Shown here piece after piece: positions 43,623-51,354 of a stretch of DNA of 64,000 nt. How positions within the stretch are numbered: the first letter of the stretch is position 1; each line of letters opens with the position of its first letter. Position numbers and translations under genes: made by a program. Source of the DNA: JAXGYV01 sp040772045 (GTDB taxonomy: Bacteria > Actinomycetota > Thermoleophilia > UBA2241); assembly GCA_040772045.1 (NCBI GenBank), contig JAXGYV010000002.1, forward strand, positions 186,001 to 250,000, in the 5' to 3' direction. The notes beneath the pieces were generated by a model. That model was not told the origin of the DNA and did no database searches. It saw nothing but the letters and a program-made list of their open reading frames with translations.

Positions 43623-44210
43623 ATGGCGGAGCTAACCACCACGCAGGAGAAGAAGCACCTGCACGACGTCTTCTGCCAAGACGTCATGAGCATGCCGGAA
43701 GGCTCGAAGATCAAGCAGTGCCAGCAGTGCGGAGCCTGCTCAGGATCGTGCCCCACGGCTTACCTCATGGATCACGGACCGCGCGAGGTGATCGCTGCTT
43801 TCCGCGCCGGCATGATCGATGAGATCCTCAAGGGGAACACCATCTGGCTGTGCACGTCGTGCTACTCCTGCACGGTTCGCTGCCCGGCCGGCATCAAGAT
43901 CACCGATCTGATGTACGAGCTGAAGCGGTTGGCCATCAAGTATGACTTGCTTCCGCAGGGCGCCAAGAACGCGGCGATGACTAAGTACTTCATGCAGAGC
44001 GTAGAGAAGCACGGCCGCAACCATGAGCTCGAGCTGATGGCGAAGTTCATGCTCACCAAGGATCCAACCCTTGGTCCGAAGTTCGCGCTCATGGGCCTCA
44101 AGCTCTTCGCCGCCGGGCGCATGCCGCTCTTCGCGAAAGACATCCAGGGCGCAGCCGAGATTCGCAAGCTGACTGCCTATGTGGACAGCAAGGAGGTCGC
44201 CGTTCCATGA
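43623..44210 (+). CDS. hdrC: Heterodisulfide reductase-like subunit C
   Basis: A 195-residue iron-sulfur protein with two [4Fe-4S] sites: CQQCGACSGSCPTA (about residues 32-45) and CTSCYSCTVRCPAG (about 73-86). It passes electrons between HdrA and the HdrB catalytic centre. ATG 43623 follows GGAGAGGAGT. It opens the operon and overlaps hdrB (ATGA). In bacteria without methanogenesis the final acceptor of HdrABC is usually unknown. Confidence 0.93.
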   Translation: MAELTTTQEKKHLHDVFCQDVMSMPEGSKIKQCQQCGACSGSCPTAYLMDHGPREVIAAFRAGMIDEILKGNTIWLCTSCYSCTVRCPAGIKITDLMYELKRLAIKYDLLPQGAKNAAMTKYFMQSVEKHGRNHELELMAKFMLTKDPTLGPKFALMGLKLFAAGRMPLFAKDIQGAAEIRKLTAYVDSKEVAVP

Positions 44211-45082
44211 AGTACTCGTACTTCCCCGGCTGTTCCGCCGAAGCCACGGGCAAGGCCTACGACGTGTCTGCCCGAGCGGTGTGCGCCAAGCTGGGCATCG
44301 AACTCGAGGAGCTGGAAGACTGGAATTGCTGTGGCGCCACCAGCTACTTCAGCGCTCGTGAACTGCTCAGCTTCGCTATCTCGGCGCGTAATCTCGCGCT
44401 GGCAGAGGCCAGCGGCGCCAGCGATCTGATCGCTACGTGCAACTCCTGCTACACCGTTTTGGCGAAGACCAACAAGTACATGTCGCTCAGTCCGGAGCTG
44501 GCTACCGAGGTCAACGAAGCGCTGGCACAGGTTGGCCGCTCGTACAAGGGTACGGTCAAGGTCCGCCATTTGGCCGAGGTGCTGGTCACTGATTACGGAT
44601 TGGAGGCGCTGGCGGAGAAGGTCACCCGGCGCCTCACTGGCATTAAGGTCGCGCCGTACTACGGCTGCCAGTTCACGCGGCCCATGGGTGGCGACTGGGA
44701 CGACTTCGAGTTCCCGGTGACGCTCGACAAGTTGTTCGAGGCCATGGGCGCGACCATAGTCGACTTCCCCATGAAAACCAAGTGCTGCGGCGGCATGATG
44801 ATGCTTACCAATGCCGACGCCGCGCTGAAGATGTGCCACGACCTGCTGGCTGCGGTCGAAGAATCCGGTGCCGACGTAGTCGTTGCCTGTTGTCCGCTTT
44901 GCGAGATGAACCTCGAGGCATACCAGCCGAAGGTAAATGCGAAGTACGGCACCTCATTCCGCATTCCCGTTCTGTACTTTACGCAGCTCGCCGGCTATGC
45001 GCTGGGCTGCGACCCCAAGGACCTCGCCATCGACAAGCAGGTCGTCCCCTGCGAGGCGGTGCTCGCCGCCGTGCCTGCGTGA
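44207..45082 (+). CDS. hdrB: Heterodisulfide reductase-like subunit B
   Basis: A 291-residue catalytic subunit with two CCG domains, each binding a non-cubane [4Fe-4S] cluster. The first is WNCCGATSYFSAR plus CNSCYTVL; the second is KCCGGMMMLTNADAALKM plus ACCPLCEMNL, with an extra Cys in YYGCQFTRP. All key cysteines are present, so disulfide-reductase chemistry is possible. The N terminus KYSYFPGCSAEATGKAYDVS is typical. Confidence 0.95.
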   Translation: MKYSYFPGCSAEATGKAYDVSARAVCAKLGIELEELEDWNCCGATSYFSARELLSFAISARNLALAEASGASDLIATCNSCYTVLAKTNKYMSLSPELATEVNEALAQVGRSYKGTVKVRHLAEVLVTDYGLEALAEKVTRRLTGIKVAPYYGCQFTRPMGGDWDDFEFPVTLDKLFEAMGATIVDFPMKTKCCGGMMMLTNADAALKMCHDLLAAVEESGADVVVACCPLCEMNLEAYQPKVNAKYGTSFRIPVLYFTQLAGYALGCDPKDLAIDKQVVPCEAVLAAVPA

Positions 45083-45103
45083 GCGGGGGAAGGAGGAACA
45101 CGA

Positions 45104-47089
45104 ATGGCTGATACTACGAATGGCGGCGAGCCCAAGGTTGGCGTCTATATCTGCGACTGCGGGAGTAACATCGCCGGCAAGGTGAATGTGCCGGAGGTCG
45201 TGGAGTACGCCGCGACCCTGCCGTATGTAACCGTGGCGCGTGAGTACAAGTACATGTGCTCCGACCCCGGCCAGGAGCTCATTCAGAAGGACATCAAAGA
45301 GCTCGGCCTGAACCGTGTCGTGGTGGCCGCCTGCTCGCCCACCATGCACGAGCCTACCTTCCGCAAGGCAGTGGCGGATGCTGGTCTGAACCAGTTTCTA
45401 TTCCAGATGGCCAATATCCGCGAGCACGACTCGTGGGTCACCGAGGATCCGGTTGAGGCTACCGAGAAGGCCAAGCACATCGTGCGTGCGGCTGTGGCGC
45501 GTGTGCCCTACCAGGTTCCGCTCGAGTCCATCGTGGTGCCCATGAACGCCAACGTGCTCGTGGTCGGCGGTGGCATCGCCGGCATCGAGGCGGCGCTCAA
45601 GCTCGCCCAAGCCGGCCACCACGTCACCGTAGTGGAACGCAGTCCGTCGATCGGCGGCCACATGGCGCAGTTCGACAAGACGTTCCCCACGCTCGACTGC
45701 TCGGCCTGCATCCTCACGCCGAAGATGTCGGCGCTGGGCAAGCACCCGAACATCGATCTGCTCGCGTACTCCGAGGTCGTCGAAGTCGACGGCTACGTGG
45801 GCAACTTCAAGGTCAAGGTGCGCAAGCAACCGCGCTACGTGGACATCGACAAGTGCACCGGCTGCGCTGCGTGTACCGAGGTGTGCGTGGTCGCCAAAGT
45901 CCCCAACGAATTCAACGAGGGCCTCGACAACCGGCGCGCCGCCTACATCCCGTTCCCGCAGGCCGTGCCGCTCAAGGCCACCATCGACCCTCAGAAATGC
46001 CTGTACCTTACGAGGGGCAAATGCAAGCAGACCTGCGTGGGCGCCTGCGGCCCCGAGGCCATCGACTTCGAGCAGAAGGAAGAGTTCGTCGACCTCGAAG
46101 TCGGCGCCATCATCGTGGCCACGGGCTTCGAGATGTTCGACGCGGGGCGTGAGGCGCGCTACGGCTACGGCCGCCTCGACGATGTGATCACCTCGCTGGA
46201 GTTCGAGCGCATCAGCAATGCCTCCGGACCCACCGGCGGGCACATCCTGTGCAAGAACGGCGAGAAGCCGCGCTCGGTGGCCATTCTCCACTGCGTAGGG
46301 AGTCGCGACGAGAACTACAACGAGTATTGCAGCCGGGTGTGCTGCATGTACTCTCTCAAGTTCTCTCACCTCATCAAGGAGCACATCCCGGAGGCCGAGG
46401 TCTACCAGTGCTACATCGATATGCGCTGCTTCGGCAAGAACTACGAGGAGTTCTACAAGCGGCTGATGAACGAGGGCGTCACCTTCGTCCGCGGTCGTGC
46501 TGCTGAGGTGATGGCCGCTCCGAAAGACAACCCAGACGGTCGCCTCCTGGTTACTGTAGAAGACACGCTGCTCGGGGTGGTTCGTAATCTCCCCGTCGAT
46601 ATGGTCATCCTGTCTTCGGCGCTCGAGTCGCAAGCAGACGCCAAGGAGCTCTCGCAGACCTTCGGCTTTGGCTGCGGCTCCGCCGGATTCTTCATCGAGC
46701 GGCATCCAAAGCTCGAGCCGGTGAGCACGGTCACCGACGGCATCTTCATCGCCGGTTGCTGCCAGGGACCCAAGGACATCCCGGACTCGGTGGCGCAGGC
46801 CGGCGCGGCTGCCGCGGGCGCGCTCGCTCTGGTCGACAACGAGACGGTGTCGATCGAGCCAACGATCTCCTACATCGATCCCGAGCGGTGTTCGGGCTGT
46901 CATATCTGCGTCGGGCTCTGCCCCCACAACGCGATCCAGTACAACGAGGAGCTGGATGCCGCCCAGGTCATCGAGGCTGCGTGTAAGGGCTGTGGCGTGT
47001 GTGTCTCGGCCTGCGGCTCTAACGTGCCGGAGCAGCGGGGCTTCACCGACGATCAGATTTTCGCCGAGATCGAAGGGGCGCTGGCCTAG
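45104..47089 (+). CDS. hdrA: Heterodisulfide reductase-like subunit A (flavin-based electron bifurcation)
   Basis: A 661-residue flavoprotein. The N-terminal domain has VGVYICDCGSNIAG and CSPTMHEPTFRKAV. The FAD motif is VLVVGGGIAGIEAALKLAQA. LDCSACILTPKM is the position of Cys or selenocysteine in HdrA; here it is Cys. Insert cluster ligands are in CTGCAACTEVC and CLYLTRGKCKQTC. Two C-terminal [4Fe-4S] motifs are CSGCHICVGLCPHNA and CKGCGVCVSACGSN. FAD is where H2-derived electrons would split towards ferredoxin and HdrB. GGAAGGAGG precedes the ATG. Confidence 0.95.
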   Translation: MADTTNGGEPKVGVYICDCGSNIAGKVNVPEVVEYAATLPYVTVAREYKYMCSDPGQELIQKDIKELGLNRVVVAACSPTMHEPTFRKAVADAGLNQFLFQMANIREHDSWVTEDPVEATEKAKHIVRAAVARVPYQVPLESIVVPMNANVLVVGGGIAGIEAALKLAQAGHHVTVVERSPSIGGHMAQFDKTFPTLDCSACILTPKMSALGKHPNIDLLAYSEVVEVDGYVGNFKVKVRKQPRYVDIDKCTGCAACTEVCVVAKVPNEFNEGLDNRRAAYIPFPQAVPLKATIDPQKCLYLTRGKCKQTCVGACGPEAIDFEQKEEFVDLEVGAIIVATGFEMFDAGREARYGYGRLDDVITSLEFERISNASGPTGGHILCKNGEKPRSVAILHCVGSRDENYNEYCSRVCCMYSLKFSHLIKEHIPEAEVYQCYIDMRCFGKNYEEFYKRLMNEGVTFVRGRAAEVMAAPKDNPDGRLLVTVEDTLLGVVRNLPVDMVILSSALESQADAKELSQTFGFGCGSAGFFIERHPKLEPVSTVTDGIFIAGCCQGPKDIPDSVAQAGAAAAGALALVDNETVSIEPTISYIDPERCSGCHICVGLCPHNAIQYNEELDAAQVIEAACKGCGVCVSACGSNVPEQRGFTDDQIFAEIEGALA

Positions 47090-47116
47090 CGCCGGCGAGC
47101 CGAGGAGGAGATAAGA

Positions 47117-47584
47117 GTGAGCGACTTCGAGCCGCGCATCATCGGCTTCCTCTGCCGCTGGTGCAGCTATAACGGTGCCGATCTGGCGGGGACGTCGCGC
47201 TTCAAGTACCCGCCGAATCTCATTCCGATCAAGACCAACTGCTCGGGCCGGGTCGACGCGACCCACGTCATGAAGGCTTTCGCCGAGGGCGCCGACGGCG
47301 TGCTCATCTCCGGCTGTCACCCGGGCGACTGCCACTACATCAACGGCAACTGGCGTACCGCCGGGCGCTTTCCGATGCTCCAGAAGATGCTCGAGCAGTT
47401 GGGCATGGAGCCGGGGCGTATTCGTCTGGAATGGGTCTCGGCCGCCGAAGGCGACAAGTGGGCGCGTGTGGTCACCGAGTTCATCGAGGAGATCCGGGAG
47501 CTCGGCCCCCTCAGCTGGGGCGCGCAGTTCTCGGACGAGTACAAGGCCAAGGCCGAGGAGGAGATGGAGGCGGTGTCGGCATGA
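47117..47584 (+). CDS. mvhD: F420-non-reducing hydrogenase iron-sulfur subunit D
   Basis: A 155-residue [2Fe-2S] protein that links the hydrogenase to HdrA. The family cysteines are in GFLCRWCSYNGADLAG, KTNCSGRVDATH and LISGCHPGDCHYINGN. Starts at GTG with GAGGAGGAG upstream; the stop overlaps the mvhG start. Its presence between hdrA and mvhG is the standard order. Confidence 0.93.
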   Translation: MSDFEPRIIGFLCRWCSYNGADLAGTSRFKYPPNLIPIKTNCSGRVDATHVMKAFAEGADGVLISGCHPGDCHYINGNWRTAGRFPMLQKMLEQLGMEPGRIRLEWVSAAEGDKWARVVTEFIEEIRELGPLSWGAQFSDEYKAKAEEEMEAVSA

Positions 47585-48552
47585 GCAAGCCCAAGTTCGC
47601 GATGTACTGGGCGGCGGCCTGCGGCGGCTGTGAGATCTCCGTCCTGCAGATCAAAGAGAACATCTTGAAGGTCGACGAGACCTTCGATATCGCCTTCTGG
47701 CCGGTGGCCGCCGACTTCAAATACAAGGATGTGGAGGCGCTGGATGATGGCGCCATCCTGATCACCCTGTTCAACGGTGCCATCCGCAATAGCGAGAATG
47801 AATACATGGCTCGCCTGCTGCGGAAGAAGAGCCAAATCCTGGTCGCCTTCGGTGCCTGTGCCACGCAGGGGGGCATCCCAGGTCTGGCCAATGTGTCCAG
47901 CGCCCAAGAGATCAAGGACCTCGTCTACACGCAGAGCCCGTCGGTGGACAACCCAGACAAGGTGTACCCGGTCGAGCGCATGGAGGTCCCCGAGGGCGAA
48001 CTGGATCTGCCGCACCTCTACGACACCGTGAAGGCGCTCGACCAGGTGGTCGATGTCGACTACTACATCCCCGGATGCCCGCCTGAGGGTCAGCAGATCT
48101 GGGCGGTGCTCGAGACGGTCATCGGTGTTCTCCAGAACGGTGGCGAGCTACCGCCCAAAGGTACGGTGCTCGGTGCCGGCACGCGAAGCTGCTGCGACGA
48201 GTGCAAACGTGTCAAGGAAGAGAAGAAGATCACCGCGTTCAAGAAGCCGTGGGAGATCGCCTGGGATCCGGAAAAGTGCCTGCTCGAGCAGGGTGTCATC
48301 TGCATGGGCCCCGTCACCAGAGACGGCTGCGGCGGCAAGTGTACCGCCGTCGGTCTGCCGTGTCGCGGCTGTTACGGGCCGCCGCCGGGTGTGGATGATC
48401 AGGGCGCCAAGATGCTCAGCACGCTGGCGGCGATCATCGATGCCGACTCGCCGGAGCAGATCGCCGAGATCGCGGCCACCGTGCCCGATCCCCTGGGTAC
48501 TTTCTACCGCTTCGGTTTGGCCAAGTCGTTGCTGAGAAGGGCGAAGGTCTGA
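47581..48552 (+). CDS. mvhG: [NiFe]-hydrogenase small subunit (MvhG, group 3c type)
   Basis: A 323-residue subunit carrying three Fe-S clusters. The proximal cluster ligands are in AACGGCEISVLQIK, VAFGACATQGGIPG and IPGCPPEGQQIW. The C-terminal part supplies further cysteines: CCDECKRV, CLLEQGVICMGP, DGCGGKCTAVGLPCRGCYGP. No Tat signal is present, as expected for a cytoplasmic group 3 enzyme. ATG at 47581 overlaps the mvhD stop. It transfers electrons from the NiFe site to MvhD. Confidence 0.95.
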   Translation: MSKPKFAMYWAAACGGCEISVLQIKENILKVDETFDIAFWPVAADFKYKDVEALDDGAILITLFNGAIRNSENEYMARLLRKKSQILVAFGACATQGGIPGLANVSSAQEIKDLVYTQSPSVDNPDKVYPVERMEVPEGELDLPHLYDTVKALDQVVDVDYYIPGCPPEGQQIWAVLETVIGVLQNGGELPPKGTVLGAGTRSCCDECKRVKEEKKITAFKKPWEIAWDPEKCLLEQGVICMGPVTRDGCGGKCTAVGLPCRGCYGPPPGVDDQGAKMLSTLAAIIDADSPEQIAEIAATVPDPLGTFYRFGLAKSLLRRAKV

Positions 48553-48554
48553 AG

Positions 48555-50024
48555 ATGAAGAAGGTAAGCATCGATCCCATTACCAGGCTCGAGGGCCACG
48601 GCAAGATCGAGATCTTCGTTGACGACGCTGGCGAGGTGGCCAACGTCTACTTCCAGGTTCCCGAGCTGCGTGGCTTCGAGCGCTTCTGCATCGGGCGTCC
48701 CGTCGAGGAGCTCGCTCGTATCACGCCGCGGATCTGCGGCGTGTGCCCCGAGGCGCACCACATGGCGGCTGCCAAGGCCATCGATGCCGTCTACGGTGTC
48801 GAGCCCACGCGCACCGGCAAGCTGCTGCGCGAGATCCTCTACAACGCCTTTAGCGCCACCGATCACACCACGCACTTCTATGTGCTTGCTGGCCCCGACT
48901 TCGTCATCGGTCCTACGGCCGATCCTGCCGAGCGCAACATCCTCGGCGTGGTAAAGAAGGTCGGTCCGGAGATCGCCGGAGCCGTCCTCAAGATGCGTGC
49001 CTGGGGCCACGAGCTCATCGAGATCGTCGGTGGCCGCTCCGTGCATCCGGTCTCCTGCATCGTCGGCGGCGTCAGCAAGCCGCTGAGCACAGAAGAGGCC
49101 GAACGCGTGCGCGAGATCGCCGCCTATCAGGTCGAGTTCGCGCAGCAGACGATCGAGATCCTCAACTCCGTGGTCCTGGCCAACGGCGACTACGTGGATC
49201 TCATCATGAGCGACGCGTACAACCACCACACCTATTACATGGGCTTGGTGGACGAGAACAACAAGGTGAACTTCTACGACGGCAAGATCCGCGTGGTGGA
49301 TCCGGACGGCAAAGAGTTCGTCAAGTTCGAGGCCAAGGACTACCTGCAGCAGATCGCCGAGCACGTCGAGCCGTACAGCTACCTCGTCTATCCGTATCTC
49401 AAGGGTGTGGGCTGGAAGGGCTTCGTGGCCGGCAACGACTCGGGGGTGTACCGTGCCGCTCCGCTGGCCCGGCTGAATGCCGCCGACGGCATGGCTACCC
49501 CGCTGGCGCAGGCCGAGTACGAGCGCTTCTACTCCACGCTTGGGGGCAAACCGGTTCATGCCACCTTGGCTACGCACTGGGCGCGTCTGGTGGAGCTTCT
49601 CTATGCCGCCGAGCGTACGCTGGAGCTGGCCAACGATCCGGAGGTGACCAATCCGGACGTGCACGCCATTCCAACCGGCATTGTGGGCGAGGGTGTTGGC
49701 GTCGTCGAGGCACCACGGGGCACGCTGTACCACCACTACAAGACCGATCAGAACGGCATTGTCACTGCGGCCAACCTGATCGTGGGTACCACGAACAACA
49801 ATGCCGCCATCAGCATGTCCCTCAAGAAGGCAGCCCAAGGTCTCATCAAACCCGGTGGCGAGATCACCGAGGGCCTGCTGAACGAGGTCGAGATGGCGTT
49901 CCGCGCCTATGACCCGTGCTTCGGTTGTGCCACGCACACCCTCTTCGGCGAGATGCCGCTCGAGGTCACCGTCCGCGAACAGGACGGCGGCGAGGTGCTC
50001 AATAGCGTCCGGAGGTTCATGTAG
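48555..50024 (+). CDS. mvhA: [NiFe]-hydrogenase large subunit (MvhA, group 3c type)
   Basis: A 489-residue catalytic subunit that oxidises H2. NiFe ligands: RICGVCPEAHHM near the N terminus (L1) and DPCFGCATH near the C terminus (L2), all four Cys present. SIDPITRLEGHGKIEIFVDD is the standard opening. A 28-residue tail after DPCFGCATH would be removed by the maturation protease encoded next. It starts two bases after mvhG. Confidence 0.96.
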   Translation: MKKVSIDPITRLEGHGKIEIFVDDAGEVANVYFQVPELRGFERFCIGRPVEELARITPRICGVCPEAHHMAAAKAIDAVYGVEPTRTGKLLREILYNAFSATDHTTHFYVLAGPDFVIGPTADPAERNILGVVKKVGPEIAGAVLKMRAWGHELIEIVGGRSVHPVSCIVGGVSKPLSTEEAERVREIAAYQVEFAQQTIEILNSVVLANGDYVDLIMSDAYNHHTYYMGLVDENNKVNFYDGKIRVVDPDGKEFVKFEAKDYLQQIAEHVEPYSYLVYPYLKGVGWKGFVAGNDSGVYRAAPLARLNAADGMATPLAQAEYERFYSTLGGKPVHATLATHWARLVELLYAAERTLELANDPEVTNPDVHAIPTGIVGEGVGVVEAPRGTLYHHYKTDQNGIVTAANLIVGTTNNNAAISMSLKKAAQGLIKPGGEITEGLLNEVEMAFRAYDPCFGCATHTLFGEMPLEVTVREQDGGEVLNSVRRFM

Positions 50025-50026
50025 GA

Positions 50027-50488
50027 GTGCCACTGCGCACCTTGGTGCTCTGCATGGGCAACCCGATCCTGTCGGACGACGGGGTTGGCTTGGTCGTGGC
50101 GGAGCGGTTGCGCGCCGTCTCGCTGCCGGATGGTGTGCAGGTGGTGGAAAGCGAGGTCGCCGGGCTGCGGCTGCTGGAGCTCATGAGGGGTTTCGACAAG
50201 GTGATCATCGTCGATGCCCTCAAGAGCGGCCGCACGCCCGGCGAGATCGTTCGCTTCTCAGGTGAGGACTTCCGTGGCGGGCACCGCTACAGCAGCGCTC
50301 ACTCGATCGGCATCGTTACCACGCTGGAGCTCGGCCGGAAGCTGGAGTACGTTATGCCTGCCGAGGTCATCGCTTTCACTGTCGAAGCCGAGGACGTGGA
50401 GACCTTCGGCGAACACCTGTCGCCGTCTGTAGCCGCTGCGGTGGACGATGTGCTGGATCTCGTCAAACGAGAGCTAGGCTGCTCATGA
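50027..50488 (+). CDS. Hydrogenase maturation protease (HyaD/HycI family)
   Basis: A 153-residue endopeptidase that cuts the large-subunit tail after nickel insertion. Family motifs: LVLCMGNPILSDDGVGLVVA with the Ni-sensing Asp, VIIVDALKSGRTPGEIVRF with the second Asp, and SAHSIGIVTTLELG with a conserved His. Starts at GTG two bases after mvhA; the stop overlaps the next gene (ATGA). Its partner is almost certainly MvhA. Confidence 0.92.
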   Translation: MPLRTLVLCMGNPILSDDGVGLVVAERLRAVSLPDGVQVVESEVAGLRLLELMRGFDKVIIVDALKSGRTPGEIVRFSGEDFRGGHRYSSAHSIGIVTTLELGRKLEYVMPAEVIAFTVEAEDVETFGEHLSPSVAAAVDDVLDLVKRELGCS

Positions 50489-51354
50489 ACGTCAGCATCG
50501 TGCTGTTCGCCAACAACGGCATGGATGCGGTGCGCGCAGCCGTGCGCAATCTGCGTGCCACCACGGGGGATGCTTGCCAGATCGTTGTTATGGCTCGCGA
50601 ATGCCGGGAAGATGTTGCCGGCTACCTCACGCGTGAATGCGTGAAGGGCCGCATTGCGGGGTTCGGCTTCGACCCCAGGGGGCCGCAGGCCTCCCGCTGT
50701 GGTATGGATATCGCCTCGTCCCTCGCGGACAAAACGTACCTGGTGCGCGCTCAGGACGATCTTCACTTCGCCGATGGCTGGCTCGCGCGAGTGACGGAGG
50801 TCCTGGATAGCCATCGTGACATCGGCTGCCTGGGCTTGCTGCCGCCGCGTTTGCGGAGGCGGCGCGGACGGCCGCCGAAACCGCGTCTGGAGGCGGAGGT
50901 AGTAGAGCGCGTGGACTGCCGCTGTTTCGCGACCCGTCGCGACGTGTTTCTGGAACATGAGTGCCAGCAGCCGGCCGAGCCTGATGACGCGGACTGCCGC
51001 TTTCAGCGCCACCTGTGCGAGGCGGGGCTGCGCGTTGCCTACCTCCCTGGGCAGGTGGAGCCTCTGCGGAACGGAGGTGCCGGGTGTGAGCACGCGGTCG
51101 TTCTGCCCGAGGCCGACTTGCCGGTGCACGCGGGTTCTCTGGGCGCCAGGGAGCGCATCGAGCAGATCTACCGAGTCGGCGACGACATCATCCATACGTG
51201 CAGGTCGTGCGGGAACAGCGAGCTCGAGGTACTGGCGGCCACAGTCGAGTTCTGCCGTCATGGTGTTCCTGTAGGGTTCAGCTACACCATGCGCTGCAGC
51301 GAGTGTCGCCAGATGCAGGTCGAGGAGGACATTCAGTTCCGATGTCCAACTTGA
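50485..51354 (+). CDS. Glycosyltransferase-2-like protein with C-terminal zinc ribbon, inside the hydrogenase operon
   Basis: A 289-residue protein of unknown function. Residues 1-195 look like a GT-A (family 2) fold: VSIVLFANNGMDAVRAAVRN at the start and a DD pair at 91-92 in LVRAQDDLHFADGWLARV. An Arg-rich loop RLRRRRGRPPKPR (about 122-134) resembles an AT-hook. The C terminus has CRSCG (239-243), CSEC (271-274) and a final RCP (286-288), a zinc-ribbon-like set. It overlaps both the maturation protease (ATGA) and hypF (13 bases), so it is translated with them. A role in hydrogenase assembly is inferred only from context. hypA, which has a CxxC...CxxC zinc site, is absent from the window. 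Confidence 0.75.
   Translation: MNVSIVLFANNGMDAVRAAVRNLRATTGDACQIVVMARECREDVAGYLTRECVKGRIAGFGFDPRGPQASRCGMDIASSLADKTYLVRAQDDLHFADGWLARVTEVLDSHRDIGCLGLLPPRLRRRRGRPPKPRLEAEVVERVDCRCFATRRDVFLEHECQQPAEPDDADCRFQRHLCEAGLRVAYLPGQVEPLRNGGAGCEHAVVLPEADLPVHAGSLGARERIEQIYRVGDDIIHTCRSCGNSELEVLAATVEFCRHGVPVGFSYTMRCSECRQMQVEEDIQFRCPT

Noticed and set aside
45398..47335. Open frame of 645 codons antisense to hdrA
   Set aside because: Codon-structure shadow: hdrA on the other strand has full FAD and Fe-S motifs, and this frame has none.
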